A stretch of DNA of 64,000 nt from Hormiphora californensis (taxonomy: Eukaryota > Ctenophora > Tentaculata > Cydippida > Pleurobrachiidae). The notes below the pieces were generated by a model. The model saw nothing but the letters and a program-made list of their open reading frames with translations. It did no database searches and was not told where the DNA came from. The DNA lies in the NCBI GenBank assembly GCA_020137815.1, contig CM035359.1, positions 2,581,081-2,645,080 on the forward strand, in the 5' to 3' direction. The translations under genes were made by a program, and so were the position numbers. Of this stretch, positions 1 to 11,016 are shown one piece after another. How positions within the stretch are numbered: position 1 is the stretch's first letter; each line of letters opens with the position of its first letter.

Positions 1-120
1 ATGTAACGGCCACCTTTAAGATTACCTTGAACCTCGAAGATTACCTTTTTTTAGACTTTGAAAGACATTTATTTTGGGTTTAATCTAGATTGGTCTCGCG
101 CTAATCTAGGCCCAAATTAC

Positions 121-2957
121 CTTGTTTTCTACAGGTAGGAACATCATTGTCCCACTTTCCATCAGCATTACAGGTCCTCTGAGGGCTGCCCCGTAGCAGG
201 TGCTTCTTCTGACAGTTGATGGTCACCGTCTGTCCTGGATCTGTATCGTTCCAACATCCTTGCACTGATCCATCCACGGAAAACCCAGGGCAAACTGAAA
301 AGATAGATAAGCTAAATAATATATCAACTAGAATTAAGCAGCTCTAAATCAGCTGAATAATATTTGCCGAATTTGATAACTGATGGTTATGCACCGTATT
401 TGATACGGTGTCAGTGTTGGGAAATGCGATCATCTTCATTAAATCACTTAAGTGTGTCAGTGAGATGTGAACGAGCGCGCCCAACGTCAGTGTGTCTCCA
501 CCCCATTGTTGGTATCTTATTGGGTATTGACTTATTTAGGTGCCGGCAGGCACCTCCGACCCGAAGAAAACAAAAAAAACGAAAAAAAAAATTTTTGCCC
601 CTGCACCAAATCCAAAAAGTGACGGCCCTATATATACAAAGAATAGAAGATTTTCGGGGGGGGGGGGGGGGGGGGGCAAATTTCAGGCAGCGATTGCGGC
701 CACATCGTTTGAGATATCGACCTGAAATTTTGTAGGCATGTTCTAGTAGTATAACTACGTGTCATAACGTGGCCGGATTTTTGATTTTTTAATTAATTAA
801 TTAATTATAAGCTATCAAAATTTGCCCCTGCACATTGCCCCTGTACATTTTGATTTTTTGCCCCTGCACGCGTGCCCCTGCACACGGTTTATCTTCCGTT
901 CTGCTTGAAATATTGACTTGAAACTTTGTAGGAATGTTCTTCAATCATAAAAAATGATATTCGAAAAGTGGGAGTATTGAAAATTAATTAATTAATTAGT
1001 TATAGGCATGCAAAAATGGACTTTTTTAGGGCCCCCTGCACTTTTTTTGAAAATGTACAGGGGCAAATACCCCTGCACATTTTTTGCAATTTTGATATTC
1101 AAACTGTGGCCAAACCGTTTGTTTTTTTGAAATGAAACTTTGTATGCATGTTCTAGTAGTATAACTACGAGTCATAAAAAGGCTGGATTTCTTATTTTTA
1201 ATTTAACTAATTAATTATAAGTAATTAAAATTTTGCCCCTGCACCATCTTTCCCCTGCACCGCTGATTTCGACCCCCTGCACATTTCCTGAACAAGGCAA
1301 CTAAAAATGGTATATTTTCTGTTCTGCTATAAATAACGACCTAACATTTTGTAGTAATGTAGTTCATGCATATAGAAAGATCGACAAAAAGTGGGAATAG
1401 TCAAAATTAATTATCCAATTAATTATAAGCAATTAAAATTTTGCCCCTGCACATTTTGCCCTTGTACATTTGCGGCAAATGTTGCCCCTGCACATTTTCG
1501 GTAAATTTGATATTCGAACTGTGGCCACACCGTTTGATATTTCGAAATGAGACTTTGCATGCATGTTCTAGTGGTATAACTACGAGTCATAAAAGAGCCG
1601 GATTTCTGATTTTTTAATTAATTAATTAATTATAAGTAATTAAAACTTTTGCCCCTGCACAATTTTGTTTGCCCCTGCACAATTTTTGCAACTTTGATAT
1701 TCAAACTGTGGCCACACCGTTTGAAATTTCGAAATGAAACTTTGTATGTATGTTCTAGTAGTATAAATACGAGTCATAACGGAGCCGGATTTTTGATTTT
1801 CTAATTAATTAATTAATAATAATCAATTAAAACTTTTGCCCCTGCACAGTTTTGGCAAATTTGATATTCAAACTTTGAGCCTTTGTGAAAGTTTCATACA
1901 GATGCTGGCGATAGACTCGATAGAGTTCGATTAATTTACTATGACATCGGTGTTGGTTACCATAGTAACCAGGGAATTCGTTGTAAAATAGTCCTTTCTT
2001 GCTATAAACTCGGCATTTAGATCAAATTTGAGCACCTCTAAAACAAATAAGAGCATTAACTTAATTAATGATTAATTAACGTGGTGAGATACAAAATTGA
2101 TTTTATTCTACTCGCACTAATGCAAGGGCATTTCACAGTTTGGTGCCGTTATTTTTGTCTCTATTTTTAATAGGATTTTGGGATTAGACTGAAAGTATGG
2201 GATCATTTGAGAAGTAGTGAAGATTTAAAATATGTTAGCAACTTGCCGGTTCTACAAACTAAACCCCTATAATTCCAACTTCGGGTCGGACGAGGGGAAG
2301 CTTGCCTTTTGCGATCATACTATCTCACTTCTCTGACTTACCAGGGTCTGATGGCACCGTCCCGTAGACCGTTACCTCCGCAATATTCATAGTAAGATGT
2401 GAGAAATAGACATCATATGACTCTTCCATTTCAGAATCTTCCAACTTAACATAAGATGTTAACTGCGAAGAGTCACAAGGCAGAGTGTAGGTTTGAGAAG
2501 TTACGTCCTCTCCATTCGCTGTATTGACCTCTGTTATCTTGCCACAGTCAGCAATCAGTGCCGTACCATCAGCACCGTATAAATACACATGGGTACCAAG
2601 TAACCGCTTGATTACACCCCATCTATAGTCAAGCCTGAAAATGATTAGAAAATTAAAGAATTCTCGGCGACTCTGTTTCTGATAGCGCTCCTACTTGTTA
2701 ATTATGGCAACTCGTGACACCAAAGCAGGTTCTTCCAATTGTAGTTTCAACCATTGTGGTGGTTCTGGTGTTGCATTTTTAAAAACAGTGTGGTAGAACG
2801 TATAGGGGTCACCGTCGATAGCTAACTCAGGTTGTTTATCTGGTTCAAAAGTCTTTGCTGTTGCACTGGAAATCGGCAGGAGTTGATCACCCGGAGTTGA
2901 AGAAGCTGTGTCCAGTGGATTTAGGAATAACAGAAACACTACTAGCCGAGATATCAT
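121..2957 (-). CDS. Secreted F5/8C-like plus sushi protein, 5' part (three exons, continues off left edge)
   Basis: Three exons join in phase: 2957-2695, 2634-2342 and 294-121. The first starts at an ATG and encodes a hydrophobic signal peptide (MISRLVVFLLFLNPLDTASS). Next comes a beta-sandwich lectin-like domain of about 150 residues with F5/8C hallmarks: AIDGD near the start, WLKLQLEEP, and a closing EVTVYG. The third exon encodes one sushi/CCP domain (CWNDTDPGQTVTINC, then RTCNADGKWDNDVPTC). Introns are phase 2 inside the lectin domain and phase 1 between domains, the usual pattern for shuffled extracellular modules. A donor (gtaatt) follows the sushi exon at 120-115, so more domains should lie to the left. 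The product is expected to be secreted or a receptor ectodomain that binds glycans or other ligands; the ligand cannot be read from the sequence. The intron between exons 2 and 3 holds the tandem satellite at 580-1880. Confidence 0.85.
580..1880. repeat. Tandem satellite, about six units of roughly 230 bp
   Basis: A unit recurs that contains a TTAATTAATTAATT tract, a 'ttgcccctgcac' motif, a line beginning 'gtggccacaccgtttg', and 'tgttctagtagtataactac'. Copies are diverged by substitutions and small indels. It sits in the intron between the lectin and sushi exons. A run of about 20 G at 657-677 lies at its left edge. Confidence 0.75.
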
Positions 2958-2991
2958 CTCTAAAGGAAAGATATATGATTTTGATTTGATT

Positions 2992-3330
2992 TTAAACTAA
3001 TTTGCAATATATACACTCTAGTTCTACTCCCCCCAACATGTATCTAATATCTATAACATCACGTTTAAATGTGCTCCGTATTACTTTACATTTAGAGGGA
3101 TGGAACTTCATTTTATTTGCAGTGCTCCACGATTCTAAATTATCTATATCTAACTGCAGACTGTCGTTTTGACATCTAATTTCCCGCCAAATCTTGAGGT
3201 CATCGGCATATAATTTTATTTGGGTATCATCTCCCACACTATCTACAATATCGTTTATAAATAGGACAAATGGTAGGGGACCTAGAATAGAACCCTGGGG
3301 TACACCGGATGTTACAGGATCGGAATCCAA
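2992..3330 (-). pseudogene. Non-LTR retrotransposon reverse transcriptase fragment
   Basis: The minus-strand reading frame carries reverse transcriptase core motifs: SGVPQGSILGPLPFVLFIND, then the catalytic YADD in KLYADDLKIW, then WSTANKMKFHPSKCKVI, the usual downstream block of CR1/Jockey-type elements. Only about 110 residues survive. There is no endonuclease and no downstream part, and the reading frame ends at 2992. It lies just upstream of the F5/8C-sushi gene in the same orientation. It is a dead fragment and not a host gene. Confidence 0.85.
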
Positions 3331-3514
3331 TATGAGAAAGTGCCATCTACCATTACACGCTGTCTTCGATTTTGGAGATAAATTTTTATAAAATTTAGCA
3401 GATTACCGTCTATATCGAATTGGTTAGATATAGATATATTGGTTGAGATAGAGTTTTCCTATTAGGCCAGCTATGTGGACCACTTAGCGCTGAAAGATAG
3501 ATAGACTCAACTCA

Positions 3515-3793
3515 GCGAATGAAGCTCTCGGCTCTCCTTTTATTTATAGATTCCCAAACCGTAGCTTTTCAAAAAACAAAAAACAGTGTACAGCGATATG
3601 GGGGGAGATAAAATTCAGAGAGCAAATAAAAATGATAAAGCTCTTGTCTCTCCTTTTATTTATAGATTCCCAAACCGTAGCTTTTCAAAAAACAGAGTAC
3701 AGCGATGAGCTGAACATTTAGAGAGCAAACTCCTTTAAATTTCCCGAAGCTGTATTCAATCTTTGCAATCTTTCTTTTAACAAAGAAAATATT
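3515..3793. repeat. Dispersed repeat R1, copy 1 (with internal tandem duplication)
   Basis: A block starting 'atgaagctctcggctctcc' is repeated nearly base for base at 9136-9410. Within each copy an approximately 115-bp unit ('ctccttttatttatagattc', then 'accgtagcttttcaaaaaac') occurs twice. The copies share the same internal structure, so they spread as one element after the internal duplication. No coding sequence is seen. Confidence 0.8.
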
Positions 3794-3879
3794 TATTGAG
3801 GAATGCAATTAAAAAAAGAAGTTTTTGGGAATGAGATAACGATTAATGTCTTTCTGTATAATAGTCAAAAATAAAAGGA

Positions 3880-4813
3880 GTAGAGAATCACGTATTACGG
3901 TTGCTAATGAGGTATGTGCATTGTACATTGTACATTGTACATTGTACATTGTAAAATTTTGAGATATAATATAATTCTTTAGGTAGCACTGCTTGTACAA
4001 CTTATAACACCCCCCAGTGTTATAAGTTTTCACTTATAACACCCCCCAGTGTTATAAGTTTTCACTTATAACACCCCCCAGTGATACATGAAAACTTATA
4101 ACACTGCTGCACTTAGAACTCCTTACTCCACTGTTTCTGTCACACTTAAAAACCGTTAGAAAGATAAGCATTTACGAACTCCCTCTCTCTCTTTCTTTAT
4201 GTCACACTCTCAAGCCGTTGCAACACCGAGATCAAGATAACAGTCACGAACTCCCAGACCCACACATTCTTTATCTCTCTCTCACTCTCGCTAATCTCCC
4301 ACTCTCTTTACCTATAGATCTCAGGCGTTATCTTATCTCTGCCTGCTACCTTATCATGAATTCGTTCTATTGTTACGCCCTGAACTGTCTCTCACTCTTG
4401 TTTTAAAAATTTTACAATGCAATTTTATTATGCCTATTTTCGTTGTACCTGACGTCAACAATAATGTCCCAGATTCTTACACTTTTAGACCTCGCAGGCT
4501 CGGTCAAAAAGTAAAACTACATCACTCGCAGGCTCGTGAGGTAGTTACACTTAGTGGCACTCGCAGGCTCGTGCACTTAAGTACAAGAATCTGCCTCGAC
4601 CTGTGGTCTCGGATCATTATTGTTGCACTTATAACACTCGACCTTCGGTCTCGTGTTATAAGTTTTCAGGTACAACTTATAGCCATAATAAAATCCTACA
4701 TTGTACATTGTGCATTGTGCATCCAGCACAGAGGATATTTATCAAAGAGCTACTGATCTCATGACCAATCAGCATCGTCATGCCTCATTAGCAGCCATGA
4801 TACGTGATTCTCT
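3880..4813. mobile_element. Foldback-type element with short inverted ends
   Basis: Positions 3880-3914 (agagaatcacgtatt, then gctaatgaggtatg) are matched in reverse complement by 4779-4813 with a few mismatches. Inside are 'acattgt' microsatellites near both ends. There are also three tandem copies of a 32-bp unit, itself nearly palindromic (acttataacacccc, then gttataagttttc), at 4008-4100. No protein is encoded. No clear target duplication was found. Confidence 0.5.
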
Positions 4814-4944
4814 GCCACTAAGATTTAGTGAGGATCACATGACGTGACTAACTTTTAGAAACATGACACTGTGGAAAGCTAATCGATACCTAGAGATACA
4901 TAATGATAATATAGATAGAGACAACTTAGAGACTGATATAAGTC

Positions 4945-5205
4945 TCCCCTCTTTAACCCCCTCTCCTCTCAGGAACGGCTCCCCTCTTTAACCCTCTCAG
5001 GAACACTTTCCCTCTTTAACCCCCTCTCCTCTCAGAAACGGCTCCCCTCTTTAACCCCCCTCTCAGGAACACTTTCCCTCTTTGACCCCTTCTCCTCTCA
5101 GGAACGGCTCCCATCTTTAACCCTCTCAGGAACACTTTCCCTCTTTAACCCCCTCTCGTCTCAGAAACGGCTCCCATCTTTAACCCCCCTCTCCCCCCTT
5201 CACAG
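4945..5205 (+). repeat. Minisatellite of duplicated 3' splice sites before spectrin exon
   Basis: The polypyrimidine/acceptor block 'ctctttaacc(n)ctctcag' followed by GAAC or AAAC is repeated about seven times. It ends at the true acceptor at 5205 (cttcacag, followed by GAACG). Each unit keeps a pyrimidine tract, an AG and the first bases of the exon, so the array is built of decoy acceptors. Confidence 0.75.
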
Positions 5206-8200
5206 GAACGTTTCATCGGTTGACCTCCAAATCCTCCAACACCACGACCTAAAGAGCGAGATGGAAACCCGTCAGACTAACCGAGATGAGTGTGACTCCC
5301 TTGGTAACGCCCTTCTGGATGCACATGAGTTTGTGGATGTAGTGAGAGAGAAACTCAGCCAGGTGGAGGGGGTATGGGAGAGTTTGTACAAGGACTGGGA
5401 GGAGACTTTAGAGGAACTTGAAATAAGTAAGTTGGGATTGGAGGTGAAATTAGTAAGTTGGAATTGGAGGTGAACTTGAAATTAGTAAGTGCCAATACCC
5501 TCTTCCCCATCCCATTACTGACCCGCTATAACACCATCTCCCCTTACCCCCCCCCCCTTACTGTCCCTCTATAACACCCTCTCTTCTCTCTCAGTGCTGG
5601 AAATCACTGACCCTCTATAACACCATCTCTTCCACTCTCAGTGCTTGAAGCGCACAAGTTTGCTCGTGACGCCGCTGCAGCTAATATCTGGATAAACAAT
5701 CAGTCCTCAAACCTCACTGAGCCTCCTGAGACGACCACCCTGGACCACATTGAGGCGTTGTTGAGGAAATTCGAGAACTTTGAAAGAGCAATCCAGGCAC
5801 AGAGTGAACGATTTGATGCATTCAAGGACAAGATTAAGGTTAGTTACCCATAATGCCAAGATTTCACCTATTCTCCCGATTAATTCTTCCGACAATGACC
5901 CTCTCCTCCCACTTCCCATTTTCTTCCAATTCACAATACAGTCGGACCCCGATTTAGTGGCACCCCGATTTAGTGGCAGGACAATCTTCCCCCGATATAG
6001 GAAATTAACAGTATATTTGACCCCGATTTAGTGGACACCCCGATTTAGTGGACCCTTTCCCCCGAGGATGCCACTAAATCGGGGTCAGACTGTATATTTT
6101 ATATCACCATATTCTTCCATCCCCAATATAGTACGAAGAAAAGAACATTGTTGGACGGCGTGAGACAGCAATGAAGGACATTGAGGAAGAGGAAGTTGAT
6201 AGGGCGAGGGGAGATAAGGTTCTTGCTAATGAAATTGATAGACAATTACAAGGTAAGTTACCCCCTTTTACTAGTAATAAATGATAATTTCCTGGATTTT
6301 AGCTCTTGAAACTCAGACACCTCTTCTTTCCTCTTTCCCCCTATATCTCCTTCCTTCTCTCTCCCCCTCTCTCACTTCCCTCCCTCCCTACTCAGGTAAG
6401 GCATCCCAATGGAAGAGACGCTCCGAGGCTTGGCGAGACCAAAGCAACTGGCTACTGGAGGCAGAACAAGAAAACCAGAAACCCGTATCTGAGAGCAATG
6501 GTGTCAGTCGCGAACAGTCACAGGTAGGAAAAGAGGGGTTTAGGAAAGAGGGGTATTAGAAAAAGAGCGATTTAGCCCCGGAAAAAGGGGTAGTTGTATT
6601 GATGTGCTAACTGAAAGAGATGTGAGAGAGAACAGGGATGTTCGTGAGGCTAACATATTGTAGCCTCATAACAGCTAGAAGACAGCCCTACTAATTTTAG
6701 AACATTATTATTTGGTAACAACCCACGTCTGAATATATACCACACATGACTCACAGCCAGCTGCTAATCCAACACCCGGAAAGAAGGAGTCAGTTGTGGA
6801 CATGAGCCCTGTATCACCCCCTCCTCTATCTGACACTGAACAGGAGGCAGCTCCTCCCCCTCCCCCACCTAGAAACAAACCAACCCCAGTCGTTACCTCT
6901 ACACCAATCAAAGAGAAGGCAAGGGGATATGCTGTACAGTCTTGGTTCCTATAACATGCTGTGTTGAATGATCCTTCTTGGTGCAGTCCATAATGTGGAT
7001 GCTATCGATTTACATGATGTCGAATGATGATGTGCCCCATAAATGAATGCTGAGATGAATAATGATGATGTGACCCATAAATCAATATACCACCAGTCTC
7101 CTTGGTGTATCACATGACGTGAAACCCTCGCCGTATATCTGTCTGGCGGCGTCCGATCCTATTCTTACAGTTGTTTTGGGATTTAGAATGATATATCGGT
7201 GCCGCCAGACAGCTTTGTATTCCCTTTGATTGAACCATCGTGATGTTTTGATCATGAAAACCCCTTGAAATTATAATGCTGACATACTATCGGAGTGGCA
7301 TGATTTATGGCATGAAAATAATGATATGATTGATAAAACAAACAAGTATGCTTTTGAAATGCTTAGTATTTAATTTAGCTAATCACAAGTTGTTGACACG
7401 GTGCCATTACAGGAGCCTGAGGACGAGAAAGTTGTTGCTGAGGGAGGTCTGATGAGGAAGACCATTGCCAAGAAAGTGGGAGACACCAAATCACTAGGTA
7501 ACTATAGCACTTTCCCTCGTCCTTATCCTTATCCCCCTATCTAACTAACTTTTCCCAAACTACCTCCCCTCCCATTTCCCTAACTCCCATCCCCTCTCCT
7601 CATATTTTTTAACTCCCAAGTCCCAACCCCTCCCGCTTCCCATCCCCTAACTACCATCCCCTCCCCTCACATTCTCCCTATTCCCATCCCCATAACCCCA
7701 CCCCCTTCTCCAGATAAGAACTGGGTGAGGGTATACGTTTCCATCAAAAAGGGATCACTGTACTTCTACAAGGATGAGGGTGCCCAAAAAGAGGTACAAA
7801 TGGGGTCTTAAAGGCCAGGGGCCACTTTAATAATTCCTTGGACTCTCATGATCTCTGAGTGAACTTGGTTTTCACACTTTTATCAGTGTGTATCTTGCCT
7901 GGCTAGACTGTGTTTCGGGCGCCCCCGAATCACACAAATGTAAAGGGAGGGTTAGAACATAACAAGGTTTATCCTAACCCATATATAATCCCTGCAGGGC
8001 GTATCAATGGGAGCGGAGGAGCCCATTCTGGGCTGTCAATTGGACCAAGATAATAGGCAAATAAAGAAAAACACTTTCAAGTTCACCTCTATCATTGGAA
8101 CAACTTATCTGTTCCAAGCGCCTACATCGGAGGAAATGGACAGTTGGATGAATAGGATTCGAGAGGTAATGAGAGGGGAGAGGGAAGTGAGATAGATAGA

Positions 8201-10100
8201 AAGGGAGGAGGGAAGTGAGAGGTAATAAGGGGAGAGGGAGGTAAGATAGAATGGGAAGAGTGGCCAGGTAGTAGGCACGTGCACGTGCATGATCTAAGCG
8301 CTCCTACTAAGGCATTGTACTGACTTGTGACAGGGAAAGAGAGCAAGGCAGTATATCGCTCCTACCACTAAAGGTCCCCTCAAACTACTATGTCCCTTGC
8401 TGCGCGCGACCGGATTTTAGACGGCCATAGCTCCACCTCCTGATAAGATAGAGACCTGAAATTTGTTTTGTAGGGAGATCATATCGAGTTCTTCGTACAA
8501 AACAAATTTCAAGTCTCTATCTCATCAGGGAGTGGAGTTATGACCGTGGGAAATTTCACAAAACCCGAGTGAGGGACATAGTAGTTTGGGGTGTACTTTA
8601 ACAAGTACTGTCCTCCTTAACAAACTACTAACCCCCCACTAACAGGAACCGACCGAATCAGGAAATACTGGTCCCTGATTGGCTGATAACCAGTCACGTG
8701 ACCTAAATAACGAGTTCTGATTGGTTGTTTACTTGTTTCGGTCGGTTCCTACTACTCACCCCCACTAATCCCTCTTTAGTCTCCCCCTACTAACCACTAA
8801 CCCTTCTTCACAGGTGCGTGACAGTGAGGGCCGACAGGTGATAAAGGCCCACTCTCCAGACAAGGGAAAGGAGGGTATATTGGATAACTCCAGTAGTAAC
8901 CTACTAGCTCCACCTGGCCAACATGATAACACTGCTCACAGCGAGAACATCAGTGAGGTAAACAATTCGGGAAGGGGTCCTGGGGTTGGTAACGCAATTA
9001 CCCCTACATTGCGGGCACGCTAAAACGTGCCTTACTATGTCCTGGGGTCGGTCCGGGTGGGGTATGGTGGGGGGGGGGGGGTAGTGACAAAACTCTACAC
9101 TGGAACAAACTACTAAATTTTAGTTACTAGAGCAAATGAAGCTCTCGGCTCTCCTTTTATTTATAGATTCCCAAACCGTAGCTTTTCAAAAAACAAAAAA
9201 CAGAGTACAGCGATATGGGGGGAGCTAAAATTCAGAGAGCAAATAAAAATGATAAAGCTCTTGTCTCTCCTTTTATTTATAGATTCCCAAACCGTAGCTT
9301 TTCAAAAAACAGAGTACAGCGATGAGCTGAAAATTTAGAGAGCAAACTCCTTATTTCCCGAAGCTGTGTTCAATCTTTGCAATCTTTCTATTAACAAAGA
9401 AAACATTTTTACGACGAAAGCTGTAAAGCTGTTATTCACACACTTCCACTGGAAGTTATAAAAGTGTGAATAACGAACGGCCACTTCGACGTTCATCTCC
9501 AACTTATAATAGAGATGACTGACAAACTTTAGAAATTTTATCTTGTTTTTGCAATGCTCTTCTTAAATTTGATACATCGGTTGACAGAACAGAAAACTCA
9601 AATTGACCGAGCATCGACAGACTGAGCGAAAAGACGTCTGCACCTTTGCTTCAGAGCATCTTTGCTCTCCTCTAAACAGAAAACAGACGTCTTTCTGAAC
9701 AGACAAACAGACGTCTTTCTGAACAGACAAACAGACATCTTTCTAACAGAGAAACAGACGTCTTTCTGAACAGACAAACAGACATCTTTATAAACAGACA
9801 AACAGACGTCTTTCTAACAGAAAAACAGACGTCTTTCTAACAGAAAAACAGACGTCTTTCTAACAGACAAACAGACGTCTTTCTAACAGAAAAACAGACA
9901 TCTTTCTAAACAGACAAACAGACATCTTTCTAACAGAAACTAACTGATGACGCTGCTTTTTACAGACTCTAACACAGATAACCCCGTATCAGGCCGGATC
10001 CGATTTGAAGAACCGAACTCTGGACAAATCTCTGTACAAAAAGGGAAAGAAGCGGGAGAAAGTCAGTAAAAAACCAAGTATCTTCAGAAGGAAAAAGTAA
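5206..10100 (+). CDS. Beta-spectrin, C-terminal ten exons (spectrin repeat, PH domain, basic tail)
   Basis: Exons: 5206-5426, 5642-5838, 6132-6252, 6396-6523, 6757-6933 (a GC donor at 6919 is an alternative end), 7413-7497, 7714-7793, 7998-8165, 8814-8957 and 9966-10100. All joins keep phase. The start is inside a spectrin triple-helix repeat; EAHKFARDAAAANIWI matches the last beta-spectrin repeat (human version EVHQFARDASVAEAWL, from memory). A charged and proline-rich linker follows. A PH domain then runs from GLMRKTIAKK to MDSWMNRIREV, with the strand WVRVYVSIKKGSLYFYKDEG and the C-terminal helix tryptophan. The protein ends in a lysine-rich tail, as short beta-II-type spectrins do. The role is the membrane skeleton, with the PH domain binding phosphoinositides. 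The first exon enters in phase 2, so it is not the gene start. The actin-binding and earlier repeats are absent from the window. Confidence 0.93.
5939..6092. mobile_element. Tc1/mariner-type MITE (154 bp)
   Basis: The ends are inverted: CAGTCGGACCCCGATTTAGT at the left and, at the right, its reverse complement with a small mismatch (ctaaatcggggtcagactg). Each end is flanked by TA, the target used by Tc1/mariner transposons. The phrase 'ccccgatttagtgg' recurs inside. It lies in a spectrin intron. A much shorter relative with the same TACAGTCGGAC ends is at 39177-39220. Confidence 0.75.
7895..7965. mobile_element. MITE family M1, copy 1 (71 bp)
   Basis: It begins TTGCCTGGCTAGACTGTG and ends GGTTAGAACATAACAA, like the copies at 23102-23158 and 59301-59582. 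It lies in the intron between the two PH-domain exons of the spectrin gene. The flanks do not show a perfect target duplication here. Confidence 0.65.
8376..8591. mobile_element. Palindromic MITE of about 216 bp
   Basis: The ends 'cccctcaaactactatgtcc' and 'ggacatagtagtttgggg' are inverted. The centre is a second stem in which 'gatagagacctgaaatttg' pairs with 'caaatttcaagtctctatc'. The whole element folds into a long hairpin. It lies in the spectrin intron before exon 8814-8957. Confidence 0.7.
8644..8750. mobile_element. Short TIR element M2, copy 1 (107 bp)
   Basis: The inverted ends are AGGAACCGACCGAA and TTCGGTCGGTTCCT. The interior is 'ggtccctgattggctgataa' followed by 'gattggttgtttacttg'. 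A near-identical copy lies at 57422-57528. It is non-coding and intronic. Confidence 0.75.
9136..9410. repeat. Dispersed repeat R1, copy 2
   Basis: This is the second copy of the block at 3515-3793, in the same orientation and with the same internal duplication. It lies in the intron before the last spectrin exon. Confidence 0.8.
9664..9945. repeat. Minisatellite, 24-bp unit
   Basis: About eleven tandem copies of 'cagacgtctttctgaacaga' plus a short spacer, with variation between 'cagacgtc' and 'cagacatc'. It ends about 20 bp before the acceptor of the last short-form spectrin exon at 9966. Confidence 0.8.
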
Positions 10101-11016
10101 ATCTAAGAAAAATGGAGAGAGAGAGAGAGTTTTATCATTTTTGACGAGGATATAAACAAGTATTTTATCACATTTTTTATTTCGTTCAATGTTTAGTATA
10201 TTGATCATATATATCTTTCCATATTGGGAGAGAACAAAAAGATAGAGACTCATCAGAAAGACACTCCTAGTAGTAGTAACATAGTGTAGATTAGAGAAGT
10301 AGTGTTTTAGAGACAGAGGGGTTTAGATTGATTTGAATCTTACATTATCACTTTTTTGTTGCTTGACAACTGAAAATGTAAAGTATTTATATCGTTATCA
10401 TTTACTCGGGTAGAGTAGTGTGTGTGTCAAGTTATCAAATATTATACAACACCCTTTTTTCGTTCATCCTATTTTTGTCAGATCTGTGGCCCCCTGATAC
10501 ATTATTGTTCCATGTGCATTTGTACATATCTTTTTTTTCTGAAATAGGTCACATGGTAATATAAGGGCACAATGAGTTGTGTTATACATTTTTTGCTGAA
10601 GTGAGTTGTTGCCTAATAATTGATATGTACGGTATCATGCAGAATCATTCGGTAAAATATCCGTGTTTTAATTTGTTTCAAATTGGGTATTATCTCGAGA
10701 CATGAGACTTGTAATTGTGTGTACCCAGCTGTACTCATCATGTTTCATCTTGATATGGGCTGGAACTAAAGCAAGATAAACAATAACGAACGGCTCGAGA
10801 ATCGGTCATGGTTTCACTTCACTTTCTGGCAATCTGGCGGCAACCAATCGGGTGTTCTGTAGAAACGCCCAAAAGTTCCCAAGGGCACCGCGCGCCAAAA
10901 TCAGGGTCCTTGTCAAACGCCGGATGCGTCGCGCGTTCCAATTACGTGATTTAGGGCTCTCCCTGAGGCAGACATTCAGTTTTGGGTTTTTGTTCTAATT
11001 CTCTTCCCTTCCCCAG

